Program-made: the position numbers and the translations under genes
NCBI GenBank assembly: GCA_963575745.1
Contig: CAUYUJ010014318.1
Location: forward strand, 246,366 to 310,365
Length of the DNA: 64,000 bases
Source: Prorocentrum cordatum
Taxonomy: Eukaryota > Sar > Dinophyceae > Prorocentrales > Prorocentraceae
Reading direction: 5' to 3'
Notes under the pieces: model-generated
Told to the model about the DNA's origin: nothing
Seen by the model: the letters and a program-made list of their open reading frames with translations, nothing else
Databases searched by the model: none
Part shown: piece after piece, positions 11,268-23,199 of the stretch
How the letters are laid out: every line of letters begins with the position of its first letter
Numbering within the stretch: position 1 is the stretch's first letter

Positions 11268-12078
11268 TGGCAACGACAGCGACGCCGACGACGACAGCGA
11301 CGACGACGACAACGACGACGACGCCGCCGACAACGACTACGACGACACCGACGACGTCTCCAACGACTTCGACGACGCCGACAACGACGACGACGACGCC
11401 GACACCGACGACGCCGACGCCGACGACGATGACGACGACGATGACAACGACGACGACGATGACGACGCCGACGACGACGACGACGATGACAACGACGACG
11501 ACGATGACGACGCCGACGACGACGACAACGACGACAGCGACGACGACGACGACGACGTCAACGACGCCGACGACGACGGCGGCGACGACGACGATGCCGA
11601 CGTCGGCGACGACGAAGACGACGACGACGCCGACGCCGACGACGACGACGAGGACGACGACGACGTCGCCAACGAAGACGACGACGAGGGAGGAGGGAGG
11701 ACGACGACGGCGACAACGACGACAACCGCGACAACGACGAGGGAGGAGGGAGGACGGCGACGACGCGAACGACGAAGATGGAGGAAGGACGGCGACGCCG
11801 ACGACGACAACGACGAAGGAGGAGGGAAGACGACGACGACAAAGACGACGACGACGACGACGGCGACGAAATAGGAGGGACGACGACGAGACGCCGACGA
11901 CGGACGACGACGACGACGAGGGAGGAGGAGGAAGGACGATCACGGCGACAACGACGACGGAAACGACCACGACGCCAAAGAGGACGACGACGACGAACAC
12001 GAGGAAAGACAGGACGACGCAGGCGACGACGACGACGACGCGGGAGGAGGGAGGACGGCGACGACGACGACGACGCAA
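11268..12078. repeat. Degenerate (GAC)n triplet array inside satellite S
   Basis: GAC triplets with GCC and AAC interruptions run about 800 bp. Poly-Asp, Thr-rich and (reverse) Ser- or Val-rich frames are all open at once, which argues for a non-coding array. With 12,080-12,780 it forms an insert in satellite S, which resumes at 12,780. Confidence 0.92.
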
Positions 12079-12079
12079 G

Positions 12080-12545
12080 AGCGCGCGCGCAAGCTTTTGT
12101 TGAAAATCCGTGTTGCGAAACCTGGTGTTTTTGTAGGTTTTTCGGACACACGATTTTGAAATCCTTCCGAAACCAATGGGTTTTCAAGGATTTCGGCATA
12201 CGCGCGCGACGACGCGGGCGTCTGCACTTCGTCCCTTTTTTCCAGAGGATTCTCGCGACGGCGCACGCGCAAGGTCGTTCGACAGATTTCGACATGCGCG
12301 CGCGCGAAGCCCGCTTGGTAGCATTTTATGAAAATCTTGAAAAACTGATGGTTTTCTTAAGATGTCGCAAGGGCTCGCGCGTAAGCTTTTTTAGCAAATC
12401 AGTGTTGCGAAACCCTTTGTTTTAGATGTTTTTTTGAAACTCGATTGCGAAATCCTTCCGACACCGAATGTATTTGAAGGATTTCGGCATGCGCGCGCGA
12501 CGACGCGCGCGTGTGCACTTCGTCCCGTTTTTTGCACGGGATCCG
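12080..12545. repeat. Direct duplication of an AT-richer block
   Basis: Blocks at 12,085-12,235 and 12,370-12,530 share GCGCG-AAGCTTTT, GTGTTGCGAAACC, GAAATCCTTCCGA, AAGGATTTCGGCAT and GTGCACTTCGTCCC in order. Similar phrases (GAAATCCTTCC, GCGCGCGCAAGAC) recur in the AT-rich 28-29 kb region, so this is a dispersed AT-rich family. 12,546-12,780 holds nothing I recognise. Confidence 0.75.
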
Positions 12546-12779
12546 CGAACAAGTCTCATGTTAGAGCAAGAAATGTCCCCGCGTATTGTTTTTTAACAAG
12601 GGAGCCTTAGGGGAACCGATACCGGCCCCCTGGGATAGTGTAAATTCATATTTCGGATGGGCATGTGGTCAGAATCATACATGATTTACGTACCCGAAAA
12701 GGGGGGCGGATAACGCCCCGGGGGGGTAGAGCCTATTCTCTTTTATGAGGAAGGAGAATCTGTTGAAATGTGTGTAGGG

Positions 12780-13225
12780 GGGACGCATATTGGAGACCAT
12801 GCAAGGGACCATGCGGGAGACCGTACGGGAGACCATGCGGGATGCCAGACGGACGACCACAGTCATGAGAGACCGGCGGGAAGCTTTATGGGCGGACATA
12901 TTTGTTAGTGTGTGTGGGATACAGATTGGAGTCCTTACGAGAGACCATGCGGGAGAACATGGAGCAGACCATACGGGAGACGATGCGGGATAATGTGCTG
13001 GAGACCTGAAGTGTGGGAGGCGAGCGGGAGACCTTTGTGGGAGGACAAAGAGGATTCGGGGTTTTCACATGGGGGGCCATACAAGAGACCGTGTGGAAGA
13101 TCGTACGGAGGACTACATGAGAGACCATGTGCGATACCATGCCGGATACATACCACAAGTATGGGAGACGAGCGGGAGACCTTTACGGGAGGACGTGCAG
13201 GATAAGGGGGGCATGAGGAGACCAT
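12780..13225. repeat. Satellite S, second segment
   Basis: The same GACCATGCGGGA 12-mers and GGAGACC-TTT-TGGGAGGAC higher-order phrase as at 8270-11,155. The two segments were probably one array before the roughly 1.6-kb insert between them. 13,230-13,655 holds nothing I recognise. Confidence 0.88.
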
Positions 13226-13659
13226 GAGACCATCGTCGACCCAAGGAATTTGACGGGACCATCCGGCAGTTTCTTGTGTATGTAACTTACTTTCAGTCTC
13301 CCAAAGAAGTCCGCACCTCGGAAAATGCATGTGTACGCCGCCAGCGCAACCTCTCCATGGATTTCATGATCAGTAGACTTCCGTTTCCTCCCAATGTCCT
13401 TAGCATGCCATTGCGGCTTGCTGTGTTCGGCGGAGTAGTTTCGGCCCCGCCACGGTTTCTAAGTTTTTTTGGGCCAAAAAGATCTGGGGCCCACAACTAC
13501 TCCGCGCCAATCCTTATATTTCATTGGACGGGACGTGACTTCGCGCGGAGCAGGTGCAGCTTCGCCTGGTCCGCCTCTTCCGCGGGGTCGCATTGACTGC
13601 GAACCAGGATCGGTGAAGAGCTCCTAACGGCGATGTGTTCCGCACCGTGGGCTCCTAGG

Positions 13660-13895
13660 AGAGGAGGAGGAGGAGGAGGAGGAGGAGGAGGAGGAGGAGG
13701 AGGAGGAGGAGGAGGAGGAGGAGGAGGAGGAGGGGAGGAGGAGGAGGAGAGGGAGGAGGAGGAGGAGGAGGAAGAGGAGGAGGATGAGGAGGAGGAGGAG
13801 GAGGAGGAGAGGAGGAGGAGGAGGAAGGGGGAGGAGGAGGAGGAGGAGGATGAAGGGGGAGAAGGAGGAGGAGGAGGAGGAGGAGGAGGAGGAGG
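13660..13895. repeat. (GGA)n triplet array
   Basis: GGA triplets with occasional GAG or GAT variants. Poly-Glu, poly-Gly and poly-Arg forward frames and poly-Ser, poly-Pro and poly-Leu reverse frames are all open and meaningless. Confidence 0.96.
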
Positions 13896-13903
13896 GGCCT
13901 CCC

Positions 13904-14097
13904 AGGATCCACGAAGTTTGCTCCTCGAGCCTCGTCGAGAACGCCAGCCCCTGGACCCCTCCCGCGGTCCGCCCGGGCAGACGTTTCTTTCCCGCTCGAC
14001 AGGATCCACGAAGTTTGCTCCTCGAGCCTCGTCGAGAACGCCAGCCCCTGGACCCCTCCCGCGGTCCGCCCGGGCAGACGTTTCTTTCCCGCTCGAC
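13904..14097. repeat. Perfect or near-perfect 97-bp tandem duplication
   Basis: The block starting AGGATCCACGAAGTTTGC and ending CTTTCCCGCTCGAC is present twice head to tail (13,904-14,000 and 14,001-14,097) with no difference that I could see. This indicates a recent event. Confidence 0.92.
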
Positions 14098-14214
14098 TTT
14101 TGAAGGCCCCTGGGCTCGAGCGGCGGTCCTCGATCCCTCGAGCCTCGGCCTTCGATCGTGAGTCCAGAAGCCTCGATCTGCGAACGTCGATCCTCGAGCC
14201 TCGTGGCCCAGAGA

Positions 14215-14338
14215 GGCCGGCCCCTCGGCGTGATTCATAGGCTTACGCCGCACCGTCGACCCCTTGGGGTGCTTCGGCCGGCCCCTCGGCGTGATTCATT
14301 GGCTTACGCCGCACCGCCGATCCCTTGGGGTGCTTCGG
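14215..14338. repeat. 61-bp tandem duplication
   Basis: GGCCGGCCCCTCGGCGTG followed by ATTCAT-GGCTTACGCCGCACC and CCCTTGGGGTGCTTC occurs twice in a row with a few substitutions. Degenerate TTGGGGCCTC phrases follow to about 14,620, related to the satellite at 43,040-43,625. Confidence 0.85.
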
Positions 14339-14906
14339 CTTATGGGGGCGTCTTGGAGGCTTCTTGGGGCCTCATGTTGGTTCCTTGGGGTTCTGCTGGC
14401 GGTCACGGTGGTCTCTTTGGGGCGGAGTGTCCGAAATTTCAGCTCGAGCTTCTTCTCTTGGCACCGGAAATTGCGAGGAAGCCGACTGCTGCGTCGCTAC
14501 CGCAGGGGAAGCCGGAGGAGCCCCCGAGTGCGAAGAGCATGCGCCTCAGGACGCGTCAGCGCAACCTGGGCGCTTCTTGGGCGCTTCTTGGGTGCACGAG
14601 CACCCCCCAGGGGGTCGGCCGGGTTTTTTGTTCGTGGCGTGGGCCCCCCAGGTCTCGACCGCTTTTTCGCCCCAGATCCGCTTTCGACGGCCCTGGGGCC
14701 CGAAATTTCGTAGGAGGAAAAGATACCAATACAGCCGGGGCCCTGAAGAAGAAACCCTTTTCGTTGGGGAGGGGCTCCGCGTTCCTTAAGTGTTTCGCGG
14801 CTTGCCTCAGGTTTTCCTTAGGTTTTCGATGCGAGATCGAAGTTCAACTTATGGAAAAAAGGGGCCTCGTTCCTTATTTTGGGTTCCTTAGGTCAAGCCC
14901 CCGACT

Positions 14907-15013
14907 GTACCGCTGCTCGCCCTGGAGTGCCCTCGTCGCCACGGCTGGAATCTCCTCGAAATGACGGTCGGAACGCACCCCTGGTGAGGTCCAGGGAGCA
15001 GCGGCATCGGTAC
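14907..15013 (-). mobile_element. P-family TIR element, copy P1
   Basis: The ends CGCTGCTCGCCCTGGA and TCCAGGGAGCAGCG form TIRs, with GTAC at both termini. On the - strand the interior encodes SDRHFEEIPAVATRALQGE. The corresponding peptide frame is open in the three other copies (19,393-19,532, 37,658-37,796 and 49,809-49,913). The family looks like a miniature element with a conserved short reading frame. Confidence 0.75.
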
Positions 15014-15294
15014 TTTTTCCTGCCCCCCGAGAGCGCCCCCCCGACGGCCGATGTGAAGGACAACACGTGCCAGCCCGACGTCTGGAGATCTTTGTGATAT
15101 CGTTTTCCATCCTCTGGCCCGCAGCGGTCGTCGTCGTTCCCCGGGCCAGCCTCCCTCTCGGGTGACGGCCGCAGCGCTGCGCATGGAGTTCGGGGTGGGA
15201 GGCCCGTGCCCCCCCCACCGCATGCTGGAGCCCGCGCGCAGGGCGGCGCCGCCCCGCCCCGCCCACGCGCTGGCGTTGCCCCAGGCCCCCCCCC

Positions 15295-15775
15295 CCCCTT
15301 CTCCTCCCCTGGGGAATGACCGTTGCGGAACAAGGCCAGAAGGAGCAAGCTCTCCGACGCTTGGAGGTCTTTGGATGTCCCTGGAGGCCCCCAGGAGGTA
15401 CCCCAGGCCCACCCCTCCCCCTCTCTTCCCCTCGGGAACGGCCGTTACGGCAAAGTGCTGGAAGGAGCAGGCTCTCCGACGTTGGAAGGTCTTTGGAGGC
15501 CCCCGGGAGGCCCCCGGGAGGCCCCGGGAGGAGCTCCGAGCGCCCGCCGAAGGCCTCCGAGGTGCCTCCGAGGGCCTCCGCAGGGGGGGAGGGGAGAGGC
15601 CCTCCTCTTCCCCTGGGGAACGTCCGTTCCGGAAGAATGCTGGACAGAGCAAAGCTCTCCGACGTTTGAAGGTCTTTGGAGGCCCTGGGGGCCCCCAGGA
15701 GGCCCCCGGGAGGAGCTCCAAGAGCACCCGCCGAAGGCCCCCGAGGTGCCTCCGAGTGCCTCCGAAGGTGGGGAG
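15295..15775. repeat. Three-copy tandem repeat, unit about 130-180 bp
   Basis: Each unit has CCCCTGGGGAA or CCCTCGGGAACG, then AGCAAGCTCTCCGACG and GGTCTTTGGA, then a run of GGCCCCCGGGAGG. Copies begin near 15,300, 15,428 and 15,606, and length differs by the number of GGAGGCCCC phrases. The reverse frame is open for 280 codons but is repetitive and unrecognised. Confidence 0.8.
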
Positions 15776-15794
15776 GGGCGAGGCCGTGCTCCTC

Positions 15795-16855
<1,061 letters not shown>

Positions 16856-17054
16856 TCGCTCTCCTCGGGTCGGGCACTCGTTTCCCGGGGGGCACCCGTT
16901 TCCCGGGGTCGCCCTGGCGCAGGAGCGGAGCCTTCGGACAGGTGCGGGCGTGCTGGCCGAAAGGAGCCCGCGGGGGGGCGGTGCTGCTCTTTAAGAGCCC
17001 TCTCTCTCCCCAGACATGCTCGCGTCGCAACAAAAAATCAGAACGGAGGTTTTT

Positions 17055-17165
17055 GGCCATTTTAGGCCTCGGGGAGCCCTCGCCGGGCCCCAGGACCGTC
17101 AAAAAACGGTTCGGGATGAAAAGCCGGCCCTGGGGAAAGCGTGGGGACTTCTGGGGACCGCGTAG
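17055..17165 (-). repeat. Dispersed repeat R1, copy 3
   Basis: Read on the - strand it contains CGAACCGTTTTTTGACGG, then a GGGCCCGGCGAGGGC hairpin and GAGGCCTAAAA. It ends near GAAAAAACAAAAGG, and a matching phrase flanks the 63.7-kb copy. A further shared phrase (ATCGGCGCTGGTGT, then TGGTCGAAGAC) lies just downstream at 17,258-17,300 and again at 63,892-63,930. Confidence 0.7.
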
Positions 17166-17299
17166 TGAAAAAACAAAAGGTTGCATGCCTGGATCTCTCC
17201 CTGCGACCGATTGCGAGCTCTATGTTCGGATGCAATTCCGCTGATGTTGAATTCAGAATCGGCGCTGGTGTGAATCGTTGGTCGAAGACCGTCCCAGCC

Positions 17300-18420
17300 T
17301 AGTCGAGTTCCGATGAATTGTCCCTAATCATTATGACGAAGACTTCCCAGAAGTTGCCTCCCAACCTCTATCGCCCCCCCCCGCCCAGTTGGCAGCAGGC
17401 ATCCTTCGCACTCTGAGTTCAGAAGTCTGACCTGCAGGGGTCGGATTAGCATGTGGTCGCCTAGGTCGTTGTCGTCGTCTCATCCAGGCATTCCACATGG
17501 GGTCTGGGTAGATGGGGTCGGTGGATCGTGCGGCGTGGCGATGCGGCTCGATGTGAGCCTGGTTTTCTCCACGCTGACGTCTCCAATGCATGGGCGATGC
17601 ATTGGCAATGCGGCGCGAACCTCCCACCCCATCTACTACTCGGACCCCGTGTTGGAGACCTCCAGCGTAGCTCATTTAAAGCGTTGTGATGGTTTCCAGT
17701 CTTGCGGTTCTTCCTCCCTTTGATCTTCTAAGGATTACTGCCAGAGCCGTCCACAGCTTGATGCGATCTCCGACATTCTGGGCCATTCGCTGCCGTTCGA
17801 TGCACTTGCGTGAGCGAATCTTTGTCGCCGACGGCTTTCGGTGGTTGTTGACAGTGCTGTTTGACGCACTTGCGTGAGCGAGTCGTCGTCGCCGACGTTT
17901 CTCTATGGTTTTGGAAGGTGCAACCAAGCCGCTGAAACAACGCCCACTTTGGGCTCCAGATTCAGTTCGTGGAGTCGAATCGTGCCCAAGGCCCACGGTG
18001 ACCGGATAATCCATGTCGTTCATTGTTCAGAGTTCCTTATGGCAGCACGGTGACTGACAGCGAATATAGTGAATCCATCGCAAGTGGTTGCGGGTTCTTC
18101 AAGGTTCTTGAAAGTTTCCAGGAGTTCTCAGTCATCGCCATCGTCATCGTCATTTTCGTCGCCACCGCCGTCGAGGACGGGATTGCGAGGATCGACCTTG
18201 AAGGATCAAGGTTTTGGCTGGTTTTTTGGCTCCAATCAAGCTTGCCTATCGGAGTCCTGGTTCAAGCCGTAGAGAACTGGTCCACCGCCCCCCTCATATT
18301 TTGCCCTGGCACGGTCAAACTATGCGCATTGCTTCTTCTGTTTGTGCATGACTTCCTTTGCTAATATAACGTACGACTTCCCCTGTATCCGCGTCCCAAC
18401 AAACGTCCAACAATCGTCAA
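17300..18420. other. Non-repetitive stretch, no recognised gene; small tandem duplication at 17,795-17,905
   Basis: Moderate GC and no long convincing frame. At 17,795-17,905 the block GCACTTGCGTGAGCGA, then GTCGCCGACG, then TGGTT occurs twice with about 75-bp spacing. The rest could be intron sequence. Confidence 0.4.
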
Positions 18421-18424
18421 CGTC

Positions 18425-19150
18425 AGAAGTAGAGTCGAGTAGAGTCGAGTAGAGCAGAGTAGAGTAGACCTAATACTAACATATTGTTAGAGTAGAGCAT
18501 AACGGAGTATAACTGAGTAGAGCCGAGCAGAGTAGAGTATGATGTAATACAGTAGAGGCGAGCAGAGAGCAGGAGTAGAGTAGAGTCGAGTCGAGTAGGG
18601 TAGAGTAGAGTAGACTAGAGTCTGAACAGAGTAGGGTAGCGTATGATCGACTTCTTGAAGGTCGGGCCGGCAGAGTAGAGTAGAGTAGGGTAGAATGTCG
18701 GGGATGGAGCCAGGTATAGTAGACTATATTTGAGTAGAGTAGAGGATATTCTATTGGGAACAGATTACTGTCGAGTAGCGCAACATAGGGTGGAGTGGAG
18801 CAGAGGAGCGTACAGTATGTATAGTATGGTAGGGTTGGAGCAGAGTCGAGTACAGTAGAGTAGAGCAGAGTAGGCTAGGGCAGGGTAGGGTGAGGTAGAC
18901 TAGAGTAGAGAGTAAATCAGAGTAAGGTAGAATAGAGTAGGGTAGATGGTGTTGGTATAATGACGTATGTAATTTAGAATGGAGTGAAGTAGAGTCGGGT
19001 AGAGTAGGGTAGAGTGAGTGGAGCAGAGCAGATCTATCCAGTCAAGACTAGTCTAGTCCAGTCTATCTAGTCCAGGCCAATCCAGCCCACCCCAGTCCAG
19101 TCCAGTCTGTTTCAGTCTACTCCCACTTCATTTCACTCTTCTGATCTAGT
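18425..19150. repeat. Degenerate pentamer array (GAGTA)n with a CCAGT-rich right border
   Basis: GTAGA/GAGTA pentamers run to about 19,025, then a CAGTCCAGTC-type tract ends in TTGGAGTCTGCGCT. The second GAGTA array (56,640-57,100) ends in the same way (CCAGTCCAGTCTGCTTC, then GGAGTCGGCGCT), so array and border travel together. Confidence 0.85.
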
Positions 19151-19270
19151 TGGAGTCTGCGCTAGATGATACTCCACCTTTCTTTGGGCCTCTGGGGTAC
19201 CTCATCATTGCGATGGCTGGATGCACTTTAAAATTTTGGCGGTTACGGACTCCACGACAGGCCCCGGGGT

Positions 19271-19283
19271 CGTCGTCGTCGTT

Positions 19284-19318
<35 letters not shown>
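19271..19318. repeat. (GTC)n triplet run
   Basis: A short nearly pure run of GTC triplets lies between the pentamer border and a P-family element. Confidence 0.9.
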
Positions 19319-19392
19319 TTCCTTCTCCCTCGCTGCGCTACTCGGCGGTTCTGGATCCCCTTCGGCCGTCCGCGGGGTTCAGAGGGGAAGCG

Positions 19393-19532
19393 CAATTATC
19401 GATTCTGCTGCCCTTCATCGTTTTTTCCGTTTGGGGCCTCCTTGGGCGCTCTCGTCACCATGGCTGGGTTCGCCTCTGAATGCTGGTCAGAACGCGTCTG
19501 GGAGGGGTCCGGGGAGTACCTGTATCAGTACC
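19393..19532 (-). mobile_element. P-family TIR element, copy P4 (diverged)
   Basis: The interior shares CTCTCGTCACCATGGCTGG and CTGGTCAGAACGCG with the other P copies. On the - strand it still reads SDQHSEANPAMVTRAPKE in the same frame as the peptide of the others. The ends are diverged (CGATTCTGCTGCCC versus GTACCTGTATCAGTACCG). Confidence 0.55.
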
Positions 19533-19539
19533 GTTGAAT

Positions 19540-20565
19540 GCTCCTCGCCTCCGGTTTCACGTTTCTTTGGGGAAGTCTCCAGATGGTGAGCACAGTTGAG
19601 CGGGATCTTCGATCCACCGTATCAGGCTGTGCGCAACGTCTTCCATAGGCACGTGGGTTGCGGTCCCAAGTAAGTAGATGAGGACTACGGCAGCACCGCC
19701 TTCCCGACCCTCGTCCAAGTTGAAACCCGCGAGCTCAGAGGTTGTGCGTCATGGTGCGAACCACCCATACCGTAATACAACAGGTGTCCTATCTTGCGCG
19801 TTGGGGATGTGGGGTGGTCGTGAGAGGCTTGCCAGCTGTTTGAAACTTGATATTGAAGTCAGGCGTGCATGCATCCGGCGGAGAGCGACGAGGCATGGGC
19901 TTGCAACACGTGTTGACGGATTATCGGAAGTCATGTTTGGCGGCGGTCCCAGCGCAAGTGTCATCATAATAATGGTAACGACATGTTATCCGAGGCCACT
20001 TTTGCCCAAGGCGCACTGACTCCTACGAACCGCACCCAGCAGTCATCAGCAGTCCAACGAAGTCTGGCGTGCCCGCTTAGTATTCGTTTTCTGTGTCTAC
20101 AGATGCACCTGAGGGATAAAAGCGCAAGTGCACCGCGTAGTACCATCTGGGAGGGGTGGTGCCCGTTTAGCGCGCACGTGTGGCCCGCGTTGTTTTGGCT
20201 GCCGCAACTGCCGCGATTTGGCTGCCGCAACTGCCGCGGTCGGATCCGGTGGCCTGCCAGGGCCTGGTGGGGGTTGGGGTCAGAGATCGTATTGATATGC
20301 GGGCTAAGGTTTATAGAAGGACGATGCGATACGAGGATGACGAGGATGAGGATCGATGGTGATGTGCGAGGGAAGGGTAGGGAAATGACGGGGATTAGGT
20401 TGCGGGGGGTTGCACAGTACCAGGTGTTAGCCCCGTTTTGAAAAGGTCCTCTTCGTTCCTGTAGCTGTTGCGCAGGTTTAAGGCCATGAAATCAGAGGAA
20501 GTCTTAATCGATATCTCGAGGTTCAAAGAGCTATTGCTTTCCTTTCGTATTATTGTTGGAACATT
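19540..20565. other. Non-repetitive stretch, no recognised gene
   Basis: Several frames of about 110-150 codons are open on both strands, none with a recognisable domain. At 20,190-20,240 the phrase TTTGGCTGCCGCAACTGCCGC is nearly duplicated in tandem. Confidence 0.4.
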
Positions 20566-20594
20566 TTGAGGCGAAGGCGTGAGTTGCCGAAAAG

Positions 20595-21615
20595 ACGAGA
20601 CACATACTCATTCAACACAACGCACAGCACACAGCACACAACACACAACACACAACATACAGCAAACAGCACACAATACACAACACACACACCACACACA
20701 ACACAACATAACACACACACGCCACGCAAAACACAACATACAACACATCACACACCAAACATCACACACCGCACACCACACCACACCACACACAACACAC
20801 AACACACAACACACAACACACAACACACAACGCACAACACCGCACACAACACACAACACATCACACACAACACTAACACTTAACACACAACACACAACAC
20901 GCAACCCACAACACGCTACACGCAACACGCAACGCGCACCACACAACACACAACATACACTATACAACACACAAAATACAGCACACACCACACAGCCCAC
21001 AGCACACAGCACACACCACAACACACAGTACACCATATACATTACACAACATACAACACACAGCACGCAACACACACACCACACAACACACAGCACACAC
21101 AACACAAGGCACAAAGCACACAGCACACAATACACAGCACATACCACGCACCACACAACACACACCACACAACACACGACGCACAACACGCAACACACAA
21201 CACACAATCCACAAAACAACACACACCACACAACACGCAACACGCAGCGCACAACACACAGCACACAACGCACAACAGACACTACAGCATACAACACACA
21301 ACACACAGCACACCACACAACATAACACACAGCACAGCGCAGAACACACAGCACACAACGCAGCACACATAACACAACGCATCACACAACACAAACACAC
21401 ACAACACAAACCACACACCACACACCACACTACACAACATGCAACACCACACACACACACACCACACAACCCACAACACACAACATGCAACAAACAACAC
21501 ATACCACACAGCCTGCAGCACACAGCACACAGCACACAGCACAGCACATACACACAACACACACACACACACCACACACACGCACACCCACACGCAGAAT
21601 CACACTCACATTCAC
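20595..21615. repeat. CA-rich array (ACACAACAC)n
   Basis: About 1 kb of ACACA and ACAAC units without a strict period. The Thr-His-rich forward frames and Cys-Val-rich reverse frames are artefacts. It does not match the TTTAGGG or TTAGGG telomere repeats. Confidence 0.95.
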
Positions 21616-21619
21616 TCAG

Positions 21620-22205
21620 TGTGAAAGCAGATCGCCCTCCATCCTTGTGACGGTTGGAAGCCTTCAAGCCTGGTTTTCGCGGCGCCTGGGCATGCGCCTC
21701 CCAGCGCAACGACCTCTCATGGCCTGCAGCAGGCAGACCAGATAAGAAACTGACATTCCACGCGGGTGCTCCGCGAGAATAGCTTATCGGCCGATGGGTC
21801 CGCAGAGCGCTGGGGCACCCTACGAAGCTCAGAGTCGACGATGGGTGTGCCCCTAGATCTCTTATTGCCGATCCCAGAGATCCGAGGTCTTGTTTTTCTC
21901 AATATTGGGCCCCCGCAAACCCAGATCCCCTCCCCAGGGCCAGCTCTTGTACCCGGGGCCCGGCCAGGGCCCCCCAGAGGCCGAAAACGGCGACGATGAG
22001 GCTTGGACTTCTCACAGCAAGGGTTCTTGTCGTATGTGCCCAGCGTACAATGCCGTTTTTAATACATGCTCCGCGTGCGGACCATGTATTTGAAATGCAG
22101 GGATATAGTAGTAAAAACAACGATGAGTTCATGCCTAAATTTATTCATAGATTAATCATGTATTAAAAGTCCATTTTAAAAATCCTATGTATTAAGAACT
22201 GCCCT
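21620..22205. other. R1 copy and an AT-rich stretch, no recognised gene
   Basis: An R1 relative lies at about 21,910-21,995 (CCAGGGCCAGCTC, then GGGCCCGGCCAGGGCCC and AGAGGCCGAAAAC). From 22,090 to 22,200 the sequence is AT-rich with TTAAAA and TATTAA phrases. This is unusual here and just precedes a kinase exon, so it may be the distal part of the intron. Confidence 0.5.
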
Positions 22206-22228
22206 GTAGTGCTGCCGTGCCTCCCCAG

Positions 22229-22289
22229 GAGGCGATGGGAAGCAGAGGTACGCCGTGAAGGTGGTGGACACGAAGAGCGAGATCTTCAG
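22229..22289 (+). CDS. Protein kinase exon: beta-3 strand with the catalytic VAVK-type lysine
   Basis: Following a CCCCAG acceptor the frame reads GDGKQRYAVKVVDTKSEIF. YAVKVV is the beta-3 strand of a Ser/Thr kinase, and its Lys (codon 22,258-22,260) would anchor the ATP phosphates. The exon starts in phase 1 and ends with AG in phase 2, followed by GC at 22,290, a donor type known in dinoflagellates. Joined to the exon at 23,090, the split codon becomes AGG (Arg) and the frame runs straight into helix alpha-C. The 61-bp length is typical of neither bacteria nor compact algae. The phase agreement plus the motif make this one of the two firmest coding calls in the window. The kinase subfamily cannot be fixed from this piece. 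Confidence 0.82.
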
Positions 22290-22417
22290 GCGCTTGCGGC
22301 GGCCTTCCCTTTCCTCGCCCCTCCTTTTTCGCGCGTGCTCGCTCCTCCTTACCGCCCCTCTTCATTCTCACTCTTCCTCCCCGCTCCTCCTCACTCCCCC
22401 GAAGAAGGAAAACTGCC

Positions 22418-22575
22418 TGAACATGAAGTTTTGGAACTCTGCGTGGATTTCTTGGATCGGCGCTGGATCTCCCCCTGTCGGCGCCCCCGGCTCCGCCCTT
22501 GGCGCGCTCCGCGCGCCAGTCCAAGGCCGATCCAAGAAATCCGCGCGGAGCTCCGAAAGTTCATGTTTATGCAGT
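22418..22575. mobile_element. Q-family TIR element Q1, arms about 40 bp, inside the kinase intron
   Basis: CATGAAGTTTTGGAACTC with GCGTGGATTTCTTGGATCGG is mirrored by CCGATCCAAGAAATCCGCGC and CCGAAAGTTCATG. CATG flanks both ends, which could be a duplication or part of the palindrome. A second member lies at 27,612-27,712. The element sits wholly within the 800-bp intron between two kinase exons. Confidence 0.8.
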
Positions 22576-22869
22576 TGTTCCTTTCTCTACTCGTTCCTCC
22601 CCTCCCCCTCCTCCTGTTCCTCCTCTTTCTCACGCTTTCTCATCACTCCTCCTGCTTCCTCCCTACTCCTCCGTCGCCCTCCTGTTGATCTGGCCATGCA
22701 TTGGGGTCCAAGGCAACTGTGTCCCGCCTCCGCCACTGCTGCTTCTCCTCTTTTGTTACTGCTCATCGACCTCGTCCTCGCTCTTCCACTTCCCCCTCGC
22801 TCCTCCACCCTGCTGCTCATCCTTCCTCCTCGCCCTCGTCGTCGTCGTTCTCCCCCCTGGCCGCTCCCA

Positions 22870-23060
22870 GGGTCTATTTTGACCCGACGATCCGATTCGC
22901 TATCGACTTTGGCCTGCCCAATCCGATTCGATTCCGAGATGTTGCCGATCCGATGCGGCCCGATGTTTGCATGGCGCTGACGTGTGTCCCGGCGCGGCCG
23001 ATCCGATCCGACGCATATTCTGATGTGATCAGATTTCTACATTCGATGCTGACTGATCCT
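22870..23060 (+). repeat. Dispersed repeat R4, copy 2, inside the kinase intron
   Basis: CCGATTCGCTATCGACTT, then CCAATCCGATTCGATTCC, then GATCCGATGCGGCCCGATG and GGCGCGGCCGATCCGATCC, collinear with the copies at 5965-6175 and 31,630-31,830. It ends about 30 bases before the acceptor of the next exon. Confidence 0.65.
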
Positions 23061-23089
23061 TCATCCCCGTTGGGGGCGGGGTATTTCAG

Positions 23090-23196
23090 GCACGCTGCGG
23101 CCTTCCTGTCCGCCCGGAACGAGGCCAACATCCTCAGGCTCGCGCGGCACCCGCACATCGTGGAGTTGATAGACGCCTTCGTGGGGGACTTAGCAG
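23090..23196 (+). CDS. Protein kinase exon: helix alpha-C and strand beta-4
   Basis: After the TATTTCAG acceptor the frame encodes HAAAFLSARNEANILRLA followed by RHPHIVELIDAFVGD. The Glu of ARNEANIL (codon 23,121-23,123) is in the place of the alpha-C glutamate that pairs with the beta-3 lysine, and HPHIVELIDAF is a classical beta-4 strand. The first base completes the AG carried over from the exon at 22,229, so the 800-bp intron (22,290-23,089) is GC-AG with AG|G on both sides. The likely donor is AG|GT at 23,196/23,197, ending in phase 1. The expected beta-5 strand and hinge are not adjacent and must lie on a further exon. Confidence 0.85.
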
Positions 23197-23199
23197 GTG

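Noticed and set aside
14888-15727. Minus-strand 280-codon frame as a gene
   Set aside because: It runs through a three-copy DNA tandem repeat and a TIR element; its length is explained by GC-rich repeats lacking stops.
20595-21615. Telomere-like array
   Set aside because: Units are ACACA/ACAAC without a fixed period and do not match TTTAGGG or TTAGGG.
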